Assembly (NCBI RefSeq): GCF_001997345.1
Contig: NZ_CP019606.1
Location: forward strand, 2,418,001-2,482,000
Reading direction: 5' to 3'
Length of the DNA stretch: 64,000 nt
Source of the DNA: Tessaracoccus aquimaris
GTDB taxonomy: Bacteria; Actinomycetota; Actinomycetes; Propionibacteriales; Propionibacteriaceae
Shown: positions 8,931-19,521 of the stretch, one piece after another
Layout of the letters: each line of letters opens with the position of its first letter
How positions within the stretch are numbered: position 1 is the first letter of the stretch
The notes under the pieces: generated by a model
What the model saw: the letters and a program-made list of their open reading frames with translations, nothing else
Database searches by the model: none
What the model was told of the DNA's origin: nothing
Program-made: the position numbers and the translations under genes

Positions 8931-11255
8931 TCAGCGTTGGAGGAAGCGGAGCGCGCTGGCCGCGGGGCGCAGGTCGAGGCGGCGCAGCAGTTGGGCGTTG
9001 AGCGCGACGACGACGGTCGAGGCCGACATCAGGATCGCCCCGACGCTCATCGGGAGCACGAACCCGACGGGCGCGAGCACCCCAGCGGCGAGCGGCACCG
9101 CGATCAGGTTGTACCCCGCGGCCCACCACAGGTTCTGCTTCATCTTGCGGTAGGTGGCGCGGCTGAGTTCGATGACCGACAGGACAGAGCGGGGGTCGTC
9201 GGATGCCAGGATCACACCCGCAGAGGCGATGGCGACGTCGGTGCCCGCCCCGATGGCGATGCCGACGTCGGCGCTCGCCAGGGCAGGCGCATCGTTGACC
9301 CCGTCGCCCACCATCGCGACGCGGCGGCCTTCGGACTGCAGTTCCTGGACCTTCCCCGCCTTGTCTTCGGGCTTGACGCCCGCATAGATGCGGTCGATAC
9401 CCAGCTCAGCTCCGACGGTGTCGGCGACCGCCTGCGCGTCACCGGTGATCATCACGACCTGTATCCCGGCGGCCTGGAGCGACTCAACGGCCTCACGCGA
9501 GTCGGCGCGGACCTCGTCGGCGAGCCGGAGCGACCCGATGACCGCCCCTTCTCGCAGCACGTGCAGGATGATGGCGCCCTCGGCACGCCATCGCTCCGCG
9601 ATCGGCAGTTCGGAGGTGCCCGTCTCGCTCAACAGGTAGGGCCCGCCGACGGCGATGGTTGAGCCGTCCACCGTCGCGGTCACTCCCACGGCCGGAGACG
9701 ACGAGAATCCGCTGGACGACGGGACCGCCAACTCCTGCGCGGCCGCCGCCCCGACGATGGCGCGGGCGAGCGGATGCTCGCTGTCGGACTCCGCCGCGGC
9801 CGCCAACGCGAGCACCTCGTCCCGACTGAACCCCGCCGTCGCCTCGACGGCGGTGACGGTCGGCTCTCCCTTGGTGAGGGTGCCGGTCTTGTCGAACAGG
9901 ACGGTGTCGATGGTGCGCATCTGTTCGAGCGCGAGCCTGTCCTTGATCAGGACGCCGCCGCGGGCCGCGCGCTCGGTGGCGATGGACACCACCAGTGGGA
10001 TGGCGAGCCCGAGCGCGTGGGGGCACGCGATCACGAGCACCGTGATGGTCCGCACGACCGCGTCGTCGGGTCGACCGAGCAGCGTCCAGACGATGGCGGT
10101 GAGCACCGCGGCGCCGAGGGCGAACCAGAACAGCAGCGCGGCGGCCTTGTCCGCGAGTCGCTGGGCGCGCGATGACGAGGACTGGGCGTCGGCGACCAGA
10201 CGGCGGATGCCCGCAAGCGCGGTGTCCTCGCCGGTCGCGGTGACCTCGACGCGCAGGCCCGAGTCGGTGGCGACCGTTCCCGCGACGACCTGATCGCCGA
10301 CGCCTCGTTTCACGGTGGCCGACTCACCGGTGATCATGGCCTCGTCCAGATGCGCGCTGCCCGCCACGATCCGCCCGTCGGCAGGCACCGAGGCTCCGGG
10401 ACGCACCACGACGACGTCGCCGACCCTGAGTTCCGCTGGCGACACCTTGACGGTCTCGTCTCCCCTGACCAGGTCGGCCTCGTCGGGCAGCAGGGCCGCG
10501 AGAGAGTCGAGCGCCGAGGTGGTCTGCGCGAGCGAACGCATCTCGATCCAGTGGCCGAGCAGCATGATGACGATCAGGAGGGCCAACTCCCACCAGAAGT
10601 CGAGTTGCGGGTCGAGGAGGCCGAGGCTCGAGCCCATCGAGGCCACGAAGGCGACCGTGATGGCCAGTCCGATGAGCAGCATCATGCCCGGCTTCCGCTG
10701 CCGGATCTCGGAGACCGCGCCGGTCAGGAACGGCCATCCACCCCAGAGGTACATCACGGTGCCGAGCACGGGCGAGATCCATCCGACGACGCTGGCGGAG
10801 GGGAGGTGGTAGCCGACGAGGTGGGCGAACATGTAGCTGAACCCGATCACCGGCACCGCGAGGACCAGCATGATCCAGAAGAGCCGCCGGAATCGGGCGA
10901 CATGCCCTGCGTGACCACCGGCGTGGTTCGCGTGACCCGCATGCCCATCACCGTGGTCGGCGCGGCCGGCATGCGCCTCGTGGCTCGCCTGACCGGCATG
11001 AGCCTCGTGGCCCGCGTGACCGGCATGAGCCTCGTGGCCAGCGTGACCGGCATGCGCCTCGTGACCCGCGTGACCGCCCAGGTGCCCTGGAGCCGAGGCA
11101 CGAGCAGTGCCCTCACCGGTGTGCGTGGCAATCCCATCGACAGGACCGCGGGTGCCCCGTTCCGTCGCGCCCTCGACGTGATGCCCATGCGATGGGGCAC
11201 CCCCGTCTGGCGTTGCCTGGTGATGCTCGGTATCGAAGTGCTCGCGTGATGCCAT
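8931..11255 (-). CDS. CopB-type heavy-metal (copper) P1B ATPase with His-rich N-terminus
   Basis: A 774-residue metal-translocating P-type ATPase. The N-terminal ~125 residues are rich in His, with the nonapeptide HAGHAGHEA repeated about three times and then degenerate. All ATPase motifs are present: MITGESATVKRG, the membrane CPH motif at 411-413, the phosphorylated Asp455 in DKTGTLTKG, SEHPLA and MVGDGVNDAPAL near 650. CPH with MSASTVV in the last span is the CopB signature (Cu+/Cu2+/Ag+ efflux) rather than CPC of CopA. The start ATG has GAGGG immediately upstream, and a CsoR-like palindrome lies just before it, supporting copper-induced expression. Confidence 0.92.
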   Translation of the reverse strand: MASREHFDTEHHQATPDGGAPSHGHHVEGATERGTRGPVDGIATHTGEGTARASAPGHLGGHAGHEAHAGHAGHEAHAGHAGHEAHAGQASHEAHAGRADHGDGHAGHANHAGGHAGHVARFRRLFWIMLVLAVPVIGFSYMFAHLVGYHLPSASVVGWISPVLGTVMYLWGGWPFLTGAVSEIRQRKPGMMLLIGLAITVAFVASMGSSLGLLDPQLDFWWELALLIVIMLLGHWIEMRSLAQTTSALDSLAALLPDEADLVRGDETVKVSPAELRVGDVVVVRPGASVPADGRIVAGSAHLDEAMITGESATVKRGVGDQVVAGTVATDSGLRVEVTATGEDTALAGIRRLVADAQSSSSRAQRLADKAAALLFWFALGAAVLTAIVWTLLGRPDDAVVRTITVLVIACPHALGLAIPLVVSIATERAARGGVLIKDRLALEQMRTIDTVLFDKTGTLTKGEPTVTAVEATAGFSRDEVLALAAAAESDSEHPLARAIVGAAAAQELAVPSSSGFSSSPAVGVTATVDGSTIAVGGPYLLSETGTSELPIAERWRAEGAIILHVLREGAVIGSLRLADEVRADSREAVESLQAAGIQVVMITGDAQAVADTVGAELGIDRIYAGVKPEDKAGKVQELQSEGRRVAMVGDGVNDAPALASADVGIAIGAGTDVAIASAGVILASDDPRSVLSVIELSRATYRKMKQNLWWAAGYNLIAVPLAAGVLAPVGFVLPMSVGAILMSASTVVVALNAQLLRRLDLRPAASALRFLQR
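10905..11090. repeat. 27-bp tandem repeat encoding the His-rich metal-binding region
   Basis: Within the CopB-type ATPase gene a 27-bp unit (GACCGGCATGAGCCTCGTGG…) repeats about three times and then decays. It encodes HAGHAGHEA on the minus strand. The number of units is expected to vary between strains by slippage. Confidence 0.75.
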
Positions 11256-11266
11256 GCCCTCACTGT

Positions 11267-11282
11267 ATACCCCCGGGGGTAT
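11267..11282. promoter_or_regulatory. CsoR-like copper operator upstream of the metal ATPase
   Basis: ATACCCCCGGGGGTAT is a perfect 16-bp palindrome ending 11 bases before the ATPase start codon. It matches the A/T-flanked C-run/G-run pattern of operators bound by CsoR copper sensors in actinobacteria (family knowledge). Copper binding to CsoR would release repression. No csoR gene is visible in this window, so the regulator is encoded elsewhere. Confidence 0.75.
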
Positions 11283-11339
11283 CTCCCAAGGCTCACAGAT
11301 GACGTGACCGGTTCTCGACCGGCCGCCGGGACGCGAGGT

Positions 11340-12766
11340 CTAGGCCTGAGTCGCGACCACGGTCAGGACGACCCGCTGATGGCGCGTCAGCGGCGGCGCC
11401 CCCGTGTCGGTGGCGGAGCAGATGAGGTGGAGTGTCTCTCCAGGCGTGGCGTCCGCCGGTATCTCGAACTCCACCGACGTGAGGTCCGCGCGTAGGTCCA
11501 GCACCGCCCGTGAGGTGCCGGCCTCCAGGTACTGCCACCACGTGACGCCGACGGCGTCACCGTCGGGGTCGCTCACCTCCGCCGTGAGACGTACGGTCGC
11601 GCCGGGCTGCGCCGTCAGCATGGTTCCCTCCACGACGGCGACGCACGGGTGATGGTTCGCGGCAGCAAACTCCGAACTGGTGGACCAGCGCAGCCGGGCC
11701 GCGAAGTCCTGGTGGAACTCGCCTGCCCAGCGGGCGGCCGACCAGTCCTTCCGTGGTCGACCGTCGGGCCCCGCATCGGTGGCCTCCTCGTTCGACCAGC
11801 CCGCGGGGTCCCCCGGGACGGGCCCTTGCCTGCCGCCCCAGCCGCCCCAGCCGGGGTGCTCCCAGCTCCGCAGGCCGTTGTCGACGAGCAGTGCGAAGTT
11901 GGATGAGTCGCCCTCCGAGATGAAGCCGCCCCGCTCCTGGGGCGGCATCCAGACGGTGTACCCGCGCTCGGCTAGCTCCCCAGCGCTCAGGCCCGAGAGC
12001 CCGAAGTAGTCCTCGTCGTCGAAGCCTTCCGCCATCTGCAGCCCATCACCCCACACGCGGTAGGCGGCACCGATCGGGCCCGCCGCCGTGATGTTCTCGC
12101 GCGTCCACTCCGGGCCGAGGAAGCGGCGATCCTCGTCGGCGACGACCTCACGGGCGAAGTAGCCCCAGACAGTGGTGGCGACCTCTCGGCTCTCGATGGC
12201 CGGCCAGTGCGGGCGCAGGTAGTCGTCGAAGGTGCTGTCCTGCTTCCCGAAGCTCGTCACGACCGCCTTGGCGCAGATCCGTGCGTGCAGTTCCCCCAGC
12301 CGGGCGTGTCGCGGAACTCGTCCTCGATGGAGATCAGCGCCCTGGCGATCGTGTTGTGGCCGCCCCACACCTGCAGGAACAGGGGCCCGGGCAGGTCATC
12401 CAGCAGCAGGTGGCGCACGAGATCGGAGCCGGCCGTGTCGCCGGACATGTCGCCGACATCGGCGACGTTGCCCCACGCCGTGATGCCCCGCAGGTACTCA
12501 GGGGCCGGATAGCGCGGGTCGTGGCGCACCAGGTTCGGGTACGCCGACTCGTAGGCGTCGATCGCCGCGTCGATGTGGAAGACGCTCCCTGCCGCCGGCC
12601 AGCGGTGGGAGGCACGGCCTGCCCCGCCGGAGAAGTGGAACCGGCTCGATGAGTAGACCAGGCCGACGATGTCGATCTCGTTGCTGTAGAGCAGCAACCG
12701 CAGCATCGAGTTGAGGTCATCCAGTTCGGGGTCCGTCGTGATGACGGTGCGGGGGCGCGACGCCAT
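11340..12766 (-). pseudogene. DUF1593 (nucleoside hydrolase-like) protein, -1 frameshift at 12293-12297
   Basis: The N-terminal part starts at ATG 12766 (MASRPRTVITTDPELDDLNS) and carries the Asp-rich DPELDD motif of the nucleoside-hydrolase-like DUF1593 domain, running to FRDTPGW. The rest (RICAKAVVTSFGKQDSTFDD and a C-terminal Ig-like domain) is in another frame. The break falls on five C at 12293-12297; a sixth restores GWGELHAR and a 475-residue protein. DUF1593 proteins are often annotated as cellulose- or sugar-binding and occur with glycosidases. The start overlaps the GH78 stop by one base, so it is the last gene of the glycan operon. I see no signal peptide. Confidence 0.82.
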
Positions 12767-15600
12767 CAGGGCTCCCTCGTGCCCGGCAGCCCGGCGAGGG
12801 CCGCGTCGACCGCCCGCAGCAACTCCGGTGGCGCGAAGAGGAAGGCGAGCGAGAACGGCCGCCGCTCTCCCCAGAGGACCTGTCGGGTGAGGGTCGCGGC
12901 CCGCTCCGGGTCGCGTTCGCGGAGCACCGCGAGCACCGCCGCCAGGGCCTCCTCGTCGTCGATGATGTCGGCGGCCGGCGACTCGATGGTCAACGGCCGC
13001 CGCGTCGCAACGGGCCGCCGGTCCTCGGGGATCGTCCAAGTATGTCGTCCGGACCCGACCTCGCCCGGTTCGACCCCCGGGAGTTCGACGAGCGCCGTGG
13101 TGTTGGCCGGGACCAGCGCCTCGACGGTGACTCCGTCGGCTCCGCGTCGCCAGCCGACCTCGGCCAGACCGTATGGCGTGTCGAGCCGGTACCGTGCGTC
13201 GCCCATCCGTCGCAGGGGGCGCGGAGCGATCCGCAGCCGGGAGTAGCCCGGCTCGAGGACGTCCAACCCGGCGACGACGCGATGCAGCCAGTCGGCGACC
13301 GCTCCGAGCGCGTAGTGGTTGAACGACGTCATCTCACCCGGGTTGATCGTGCCGTCGGGCAGCATCGAGTCCCACCGTTCCCAGATTGTCGTCGCCCCCA
13401 TGGTCACCGGATAGAGCCAGGAGGGGCAGCGGGTCTGCAGCAGCAGCCGTTCGGCCTCTTCGAGGTAGCCGGTTGCGCTGAGCACGTCGATCACGAGCGG
13501 CGTGCCGACGAAGCCGGTGGCGATGTGGTAGCCGCCCTCGCGGACCAACTCCGCGAGCCGACGGGCGAGCCGCGCGCGCAGTTCCGCCAGGCGGTCCTCC
13601 CCTGGTTCCTTGACCAGGTCGAACCCCAGGGCGAGCGCATACGCTGTCTGGGCGTCCGACATCATCCGGCCGCCCTCGGTGACATAGGCGGCGCGGAACG
13701 CGGCCCTCGAGGTGGCCGCCTCCGCGGCGAACCGCTCGGCATCCTCGTCTTGTCCGAGCAGCCGCGCCGTCCGGGCCGTGAGGTCGAGCGAGTGGGCCAG
13801 GTAGGCGCTTGCCACCACATCGCCGGACGTCTTGGCCGCCGCCGGGTTCTCCGGAGGCGCCGTCGGGTCGAGCCAGTCGCCGAGCTGCATCCTTCCCTGC
13901 CACAGCCCGGTTCCCTGGCTCTCTCGCAGGATCGTCTCGCACCACTGCACCATCGACGGGTAGGCCTCGGCAAGCACGCCGAGGTCGCCGTAGCGGCGGT
14001 AGAGGGTCCAGGGCACGATGGTGGCCGCGTCGCCCCACGCGGCGGTCGGCCGGCCGAACGGGCCTGCCCCCTTGAGAACATCGGGGATGACGAGGGGGAT
14101 GTTGGTGCCGTCGGCGAGCTGATCCGCGGCGAGGTCGCGCAGCCAGTTGGCGAGGAAGCCCCGAACGTCGTAGAGGCCGGCTGCCGTTGGGGCGAACACC
14201 CCGATGTCTCCGGTCCAGCCGAGCCGCTCGTCGCGCTGCGGGCAGTCGGTCGGGATGGCGAGGAAGTTGCCGCGCATGCTCCAGACCACGTTGTCGTGGA
14301 GCCGTGCGACCTGCTGGTGTGAGGTGGTGAACTCTCCGGTTCGGTTCAGATCGTTGTGCAGCACCACCGCGACCACCGCGGCCGGGTCGAACTCCCCGGG
14401 CCAGCCGTCGATCTGCGCATACCGGAAGCCGTGGAACGTGAAGGCAGGCTCCCACGTCTCGGGCGCCCCGCCCGCAAGCGTGTAACGGTCGGTCGCCTCC
14501 GCGACGCGCAGCGGGCGCGTGCCCAGTTCCCCATTCTCGAGCACCTCGGCGTGCCGAAGCGTGACGACCTGACCCGAGGGCCCATCGACGGTGATCCGCA
14601 GCCGCCCCACGAGGTTCTGCCCGAAGTCGAGGAGTAGGGAACCGGACGGAGACCGCAGCACGGAGGCGACCGGGACCTCCTGGATCCTCCTGACTGGCGG
14701 CCCGGTCTGAGGATCGGGCCGGGGCCACTGCACGCCGTCAAGGGCGCCGATGACCTCCGCGCGGGGCCACGCGCCGTCATCGAACCCGGGGCGGTCCCAG
14801 CCGGGCACCGCGAGCCGCGCGTCGTAACTCTCCCCTGCGTACAGGCCGGACGCGACGAGGGGCCCGTCGCCGGTGACGCGCCAGCCGCCGTCGCTCAGCA
14901 CCTCGTCGGTGCTGCCGTCGGCGTAGCTGACCTCAAGCCGCATGGCGAAGGCCGGCTGGCTGCCGAAGACGGGAGCGCCTTGGCCGTGGAAGCCGTAGCT
15001 CTCGGTGAACCAGCAACCGGCGACGACGGCCGCCACGCAGTTGGCACCTTCGACGACCAGATCCGTCACGTCGGTCGTCTCGTGGAGGAGGCGATGGTGG
15101 TACGTGGGCCAGCCGGGCGCAAGCACCGCGTCATCGATACGCACGCCGTTCAGGCTGACCTCTGCCACGCCAAGGGCCGTCCAGTGCAGCGTTGCCCGCG
15201 CGACCCTGGTCGCCTCGAACTCGGCCCGCAACAGGAAGGGCTGAGCGGGCCGCTGCGGCTGGGGCAGCCCGATGAGGGAACCCCACGGCGCGTCCTCCGA
15301 GACGGCCCCCAGACGGAGGCGCAACTCGTCGCTGAACTCGGTCGCTTCCCCTGAGATCCCGACCGCCCGGACGCGGATCCCTGCCACGCGGCCGGGCTCA
15401 AGCGGGGCGAAGGGCCAGGCGACCAGGTTGGACTCCCGCCCCTCGACCCGCACCACGTCGTCGCCGAGCCGGATCTCGGCCCAGGCCTGAAGCCAGCCAG
15501 GCTCGGCGTCGGTGACCTGCCAGCTCAGCCGGGGCCTTGTGGTCGCCACGAACTCGGTGTCGCCGCGCAACTCGGCGGTGAGTGTCGAGATGGTGGCCAT
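12766..15600 (-). CDS. GH78 alpha-L-rhamnosidase
   Basis: A ~944-residue protein with the full bacterial alpha-L-rhamnosidase layout: N-terminal beta domains, a carbohydrate-binding beta-sandwich (GVAEVSLNGVRIDDAVLAPG, about residues 160-180), the (alpha/alpha)6 catalytic barrel and a C-terminal beta domain. The GH78 signature DCPQRDERLGWTGD near residue 450 holds the catalytic acid. TTIWERWDS near 740 holds the likely base, followed by SFNHYALGAVADWL. It releases L-rhamnose from plant glycosides or pectic side chains. The ATG at 15600 overlaps the GH43 stop (TGATG). No signal peptide is present, so it acts on imported oligosaccharides. Confidence 0.95.
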   Translation of the reverse strand: MATISTLTAELRGDTEFVATTRPRLSWQVTDAEPGWLQAWAEIRLGDDVVRVEGRESNLVAWPFAPLEPGRVAGIRVRAVGISGEATEFSDELRLRLGAVSEDAPWGSLIGLPQPQRPAQPFLLRAEFEATRVARATLHWTALGVAEVSLNGVRIDDAVLAPGWPTYHHRLLHETTDVTDLVVEGANCVAAVVAGCWFTESYGFHGQGAPVFGSQPAFAMRLEVSYADGSTDEVLSDGGWRVTGDGPLVASGLYAGESYDARLAVPGWDRPGFDDGAWPRAEVIGALDGVQWPRPDPQTGPPVRRIQEVPVASVLRSPSGSLLLDFGQNLVGRLRITVDGPSGQVVTLRHAEVLENGELGTRPLRVAEATDRYTLAGGAPETWEPAFTFHGFRYAQIDGWPGEFDPAAVVAVVLHNDLNRTGEFTTSHQQVARLHDNVVWSMRGNFLAIPTDCPQRDERLGWTGDIGVFAPTAAGLYDVRGFLANWLRDLAADQLADGTNIPLVIPDVLKGAGPFGRPTAAWGDAATIVPWTLYRRYGDLGVLAEAYPSMVQWCETILRESQGTGLWQGRMQLGDWLDPTAPPENPAAAKTSGDVVASAYLAHSLDLTARTARLLGQDEDAERFAAEAATSRAAFRAAYVTEGGRMMSDAQTAYALALGFDLVKEPGEDRLAELRARLARRLAELVREGGYHIATGFVGTPLVIDVLSATGYLEEAERLLLQTRCPSWLYPVTMGATTIWERWDSMLPDGTINPGEMTSFNHYALGAVADWLHRVVAGLDVLEPGYSRLRIAPRPLRRMGDARYRLDTPYGLAEVGWRRGADGVTVEALVPANTTALVELPGVEPGEVGSGRHTWTIPEDRRPVATRRPLTIESPAADIIDDEEALAAVLAVLRERDPERAATLTRQVLWGERRPFSLAFLFAPPELLRAVDAALAGLPGTREP

Positions 15601-17092
15601 CACTGGTTGCTTCCCGTGTACTTCAGCCGCTGGAAGTCGACCCGCCCGCTGACGGTGTAGAGCCCGAACACTCGCCCGGTGAACGAACCTGCCGTCTCGT
15701 TCGACAGGTAGCGTCCGTCCACCTCGAGCAGCACCCGTGGCTGCCCGTCATCCGGCGAGACATATCCGAGGTACACCAGGTCGGACGAGACGTGACCCAA
15801 CCCCTCAGCGGGCGGCACCCGCGACCCGAGGACCAGTTCGACGGCGCCGGAGGGCACCCTCGCCGACGCCTCCCGGGTGAACCCTGGGATCACGGCGCGC
15901 GCCGTGACGACGCCGTCGCTCGCCTCGACCTCGTAGTGCAGTCCCTCGTCGTAGCGCACCGCAAGTCCCCCAACTCCGACGGCTGCATCCACAACGACTC
16001 GCGCCTCGCAGGTCTGGTGCTGCTGCCTGCGGCCGACGAAGACGGGGCGCAGCGCCCCCATTCCCTCGTCCTGCCCACGAAGGGTCAGCCAGCCGGGCCT
16101 CGGGCTGTTGTCCCAGACCTGATCGGGTCGGCGACGCACCCCGATCCATTCCGGACCGGGGGCCGCGTCGAGTGGAGCCTCCCAGCCGAACGCGGCGCGC
16201 GGGGACAGTTCGACCGGGTCAATCTCGAGCCAACCGTCGCTCGTCCAACGGGCCGGTGTGGCGAAGGTCTCCCGGCCGAGGGCAGAAAACGATCGGACCA
16301 TTCCTCGTGGACGGGTGCCGAGCAGCACCACGACCCAGCGGCCGTCCGGGCCCTCGACGAGGTCCCCGTGGCCGGTGCACTGCACCGGCCGGGCGGTGCC
16401 GCGGGCCGTGACGAGCGGGTTCGACGGGCAGGACGTGAACGGGCCATCGGGGGCGCCTCCCCGCGCGATCGAGACCGAGTGGCCCCGCTCGGTGCCGCCC
16501 TCCGCGACAAGCAGATACCAGAATCCGCCATGGCGGTACAGGTGTGGAGCCTCGGGGAACATGCCCCCATCACCGGACCACAAGGATCGCTTCGCTCCGA
16601 GCACGGCACCGGTGTCGAGATCGACCGTGACCTGCTCGATCCCGCGATGCGCCCCGATGTCGGGACCGGACAGCACGAGGCCTGAGTAGGTCACGTACGC
16701 GGTGCCGGCATCGTCCCACGCCAGGTCAGGGTCGATGCCCTCCAGATCGATGACGACTCCGTCGCTCCACGGGCCGGCGGGGTCGCTGGCCGTGAAGACG
16801 CAAGTGCCGCGACCCGCCGTGTCGGTGACGATGACATAGAAGACGCCGTCGCGGTGGCGGATCGTCGGCGCCCACACACCAAGGTTGGTCGGCGCATCCG
16901 GCACCCCCAGTTGCCCGTCGCGGGTGGCGACGTTGCCGATCTGGGTCCAGTTCTCCATGTCGGTGGAGTGGTAGATGGGGATGCCAGGCAGGTACTCGAA
17001 CGTGGAGGTGGCCAGGTAGAAGTCGTCGCCGACGCGCACGACGCTCGGGTCGGGGTTGAAGCCCGGGATCAGGGGTTTGGGAGCGTCGTCAC
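15600..17092 (-). pseudogene. GH43 beta-xylosidase/alpha-L-arabinofuranosidase, -1 frameshift at 17072-17075
   Basis: A five-bladed propeller glycosidase of family 43 with the C-terminal beta-sandwich of xylosidase-type members. The main frame begins at RVGDDFYLATSTFEYLPG, but the family's N-terminus with the catalytic base Asp (NPDPS) lies upstream in another frame. A GTG at 17092 overlaps the GH3 stop by four bases and reads TTLPNP, then hits TGA. One extra base in the four-G run at 17072-17075 yields NPLIPGFNPDPSVVRVGDD and a complete 497-residue enzyme. A deletion from sequencing is the best explanation. It would remove xylosyl or arabinosyl residues. Confidence 0.85.
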
Positions 17093-19521
17093 CAGGTCAC
17101 CTCCGCATCAGCCTCGGTGCTTGCGACGCTTCCGCCGACGTGCAGTGCGAACCCGCCCGGCTCCACCTGCCAGCCGTCCGCGTAGTGCTCGAAGCGTCGC
17201 CGGGGTACCCGGATCGACACCTCGCTCGCCTCCCCTGCGCCAGCCCTTGCGACCGCGAAGCCGACGAGCCAGCGGGCCGGCCGATCGACGGTGCTCCCTG
17301 GCCGGGACGCGTAGACCTGCACGACGTGCTTTCCTGCGCGCGTGCCGGTGTTGGTGGCCGTTGCCGTCAGCACGGCCTCGTCGCCCTCGACCTGGCACTG
17401 GACGTCTGCGATCTTCCACGTGGTGTAGCCCAACCCGAACCCGAACGGGAACGCGGGCTTGCGTCCCGCCTTCAGCCACGCGCGGTAGCCGACGTGGATC
17501 CCTTCGGAGTAGGCCACCTTGCCCTCGTCCGTCGGCGTGCAGTCAAGCACCGGGACGTCCTCGATGCTGGCCGGCCAGGTGGTGGGGAGCCTGCCGCCGG
17601 GCTCGACGGCGCCGGTGAGCATGTCGGCGATGGCGTTGCCGAACTCCTGCCCTCCGAAGTAGCCAACCAGGATGGCCGCTACCTCGTCGCGCCAGGGCAT
17701 CAGCACTGGCGATCCCGAGTTCACCACCACGATCGTGTTGGGGTTCGCGGCCGCCACGGCCCTGACGAGGTCGTCCTGATGGCCGGGCAGGTCGAGGTCG
17801 TCGCGGTCATAGCCCTCGGACTCGACCCGCGAGTTGGTCCCCACCACCACAATGGCGATCTCCGAGGCCGCCGCGTTCGCGGCCGCCTCCTGAATCAGCG
17901 CCGTCGGATCGAGTGAGAGGGGCGCGGTGCCGAAGGTGAGGCCGATGGCACCCGCGACCTGGAACTGCGAGGAGCCCAGGTCGAACTCGACGCGCAGTCG
18001 GACGGGGACGTCTGCGGTAAGCGACACCGGTCGGGTCTCAGACGGGGGCGCAAGCAGCGCGGCGCCGAGGTCGGCCCCGGTCGCCTTCGGCTGATCCTCG
18101 AAGAGGAGTTCGTCGTCGACGAAGACCCGGCCCCGCATGGAGGTGGCGAACCCCAGCTCCCGAACCTCGGTCGCGGCGGGCGTGAAGATCGTCTCCAGCA
18201 CGAGCATGGCCGCGCTGGCGATGTACTCCTCTCCGCCGCCGAACCAGGTGAGCGAGGTGGCGAAGCGGTCCTCGCTGTGGATCCGCGTGCCGTCGGGCGC
18301 CACGAACGTCGCGGTCAGCCCCGCGCCACCGGTGGTGGGATTGGTCAGTCGTCGCGGGTCGAGCGGGCCGACGCCCTCCTGGACGATCGCGCCGAGGGAG
18401 TAGACCACGTCGACGCCGGGCAGTACCTGGCGCAGACCGTCGAGCGGGTTGACCACGTGCTCGGGCACGACCGTGGCGCTGCCGCCACCCTGGGTGCGCG
18501 CCTCGTCGGCGTTGTGGCCGATCACAGCGACCCGTGAGAGCCCTTGCGGGTCGAGCGGGAGGAGGCCAGCGTTGGAGAGCAGCACGCTGCCCTCGGCCGC
18601 GGCGCGCCGCACAAACTCAACGCCGTCCAGCGCGGCAACCGGCTGCACGTGCGAGCCTCCGAGGGCCCCGACGCGGTCGGCCAGCAGCAACAGCCGGGCG
18701 ACGTGGCGGTCGATCGCCGCTTCCTCGACGTCACCTGCCCGCACCGCCCTGAGGAGCGCGTCGCCCCAGACGCCAGGGCCGGGCATCTCGAGGTCCTGCT
18801 CGGCGTTCGCCGCCGCGGTCGAGCGGACGGCGGTCCAGTCCGAGACGACCACGCCGTCCCAGCCCCATTCGGTGCGCAACGGGTCACGCAGCAGGTCGTT
18901 CTCGGTCATGGTGACGCCGTTGACGCTGTTGTAGGAGCTCATGATCGACCAGGCGCCCGCCTCGACGGCCCGCTCGAACGGCGCGAGGTACACCTCCCGC
19001 AGCGTGCGCTCGTCGACGACGACGTCGACGGTGAACCGGTCGGTCTCGAAGTCGTTGGCGACGTAGTGCTTGGGGGTGGCGGCTACTCCGTTGTCCTGCA
19101 GCCCCCTCACATACTCGAACGCGAGGTCGCCCGTCAGGGCGGGGTCCTCGCTGAAGCATTCGAAGTGGCGCCCGCCCAGCGGCGAGCGATGGATGTTGAT
19201 CGTCGGGCCGAGCACCCAGTCGACCCCCTTGCGTCGGGCCTCGGACGCAGCCGCCGCGCCGAACTCATGCGCGAGCGCGACGTCCCACGAGGAGGCGAGG
19301 GCCGTGGCCGACGGCAGGTTCAGCGACGGCGAGCGCTCGTCCCAGACGGGGCCGCGGACTCCTGAGGGGCCGTCGGAGAGCGTCATCGCGCGCAGGCCGA
19401 TCTCGGGGACCTCCTTGGTCGTCCAGAAGTCCTCACCGGTGAGCAACCGCACCTTGGTCTCGAGATCCAGCGCGGCGACGAGGGCGTCGATGTGGGTCTG
19501 CCGATCGGCGGTGGCGGTCAT
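17089..19521 (-). CDS. GH3 beta-glucosidase with PA14-like insert
   Basis: An 810-residue glycoside hydrolase family 3 enzyme. The N-terminal TIM barrel includes KHYVANDFETDR and the nucleophile Asp in VVSDWTAV near residue 226. The second alpha/beta sandwich follows (VAVIGHNADEARTQGGGS). A PA14-like beta-barrel at about residues 415-540 and a fibronectin-III-like C-terminus (TATNTGTRAGKHVVQVY) complete the form seen in many beta-glucosidases and beta-xylosidases. The ATG overlaps the GH1 stop (ATGA), with AGGAGA upstream. It is probably intracellular and acts on short beta-linked oligosaccharides taken up by the ABC transporter of the operon. Confidence 0.95.
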   Translation of the reverse strand: MTATADRQTHIDALVAALDLETKVRLLTGEDFWTTKEVPEIGLRAMTLSDGPSGVRGPVWDERSPSLNLPSATALASSWDVALAHEFGAAAASEARRKGVDWVLGPTINIHRSPLGGRHFECFSEDPALTGDLAFEYVRGLQDNGVAATPKHYVANDFETDRFTVDVVVDERTLREVYLAPFERAVEAGAWSIMSSYNSVNGVTMTENDLLRDPLRTEWGWDGVVVSDWTAVRSTAAANAEQDLEMPGPGVWGDALLRAVRAGDVEEAAIDRHVARLLLLADRVGALGGSHVQPVAALDGVEFVRRAAAEGSVLLSNAGLLPLDPQGLSRVAVIGHNADEARTQGGGSATVVPEHVVNPLDGLRQVLPGVDVVYSLGAIVQEGVGPLDPRRLTNPTTGGAGLTATFVAPDGTRIHSEDRFATSLTWFGGGEEYIASAAMLVLETIFTPAATEVRELGFATSMRGRVFVDDELLFEDQPKATGADLGAALLAPPSETRPVSLTADVPVRLRVEFDLGSSQFQVAGAIGLTFGTAPLSLDPTALIQEAAANAAASEIAIVVVGTNSRVESEGYDRDDLDLPGHQDDLVRAVAAANPNTIVVVNSGSPVLMPWRDEVAAILVGYFGGQEFGNAIADMLTGAVEPGGRLPTTWPASIEDVPVLDCTPTDEGKVAYSEGIHVGYRAWLKAGRKPAFPFGFGLGYTTWKIADVQCQVEGDEAVLTATATNTGTRAGKHVVQVYASRPGSTVDRPARWLVGFAVARAGAGEASEVSIRVPRRRFEHYADGWQVEPGGFALHVGGSVASTEADAEVTW

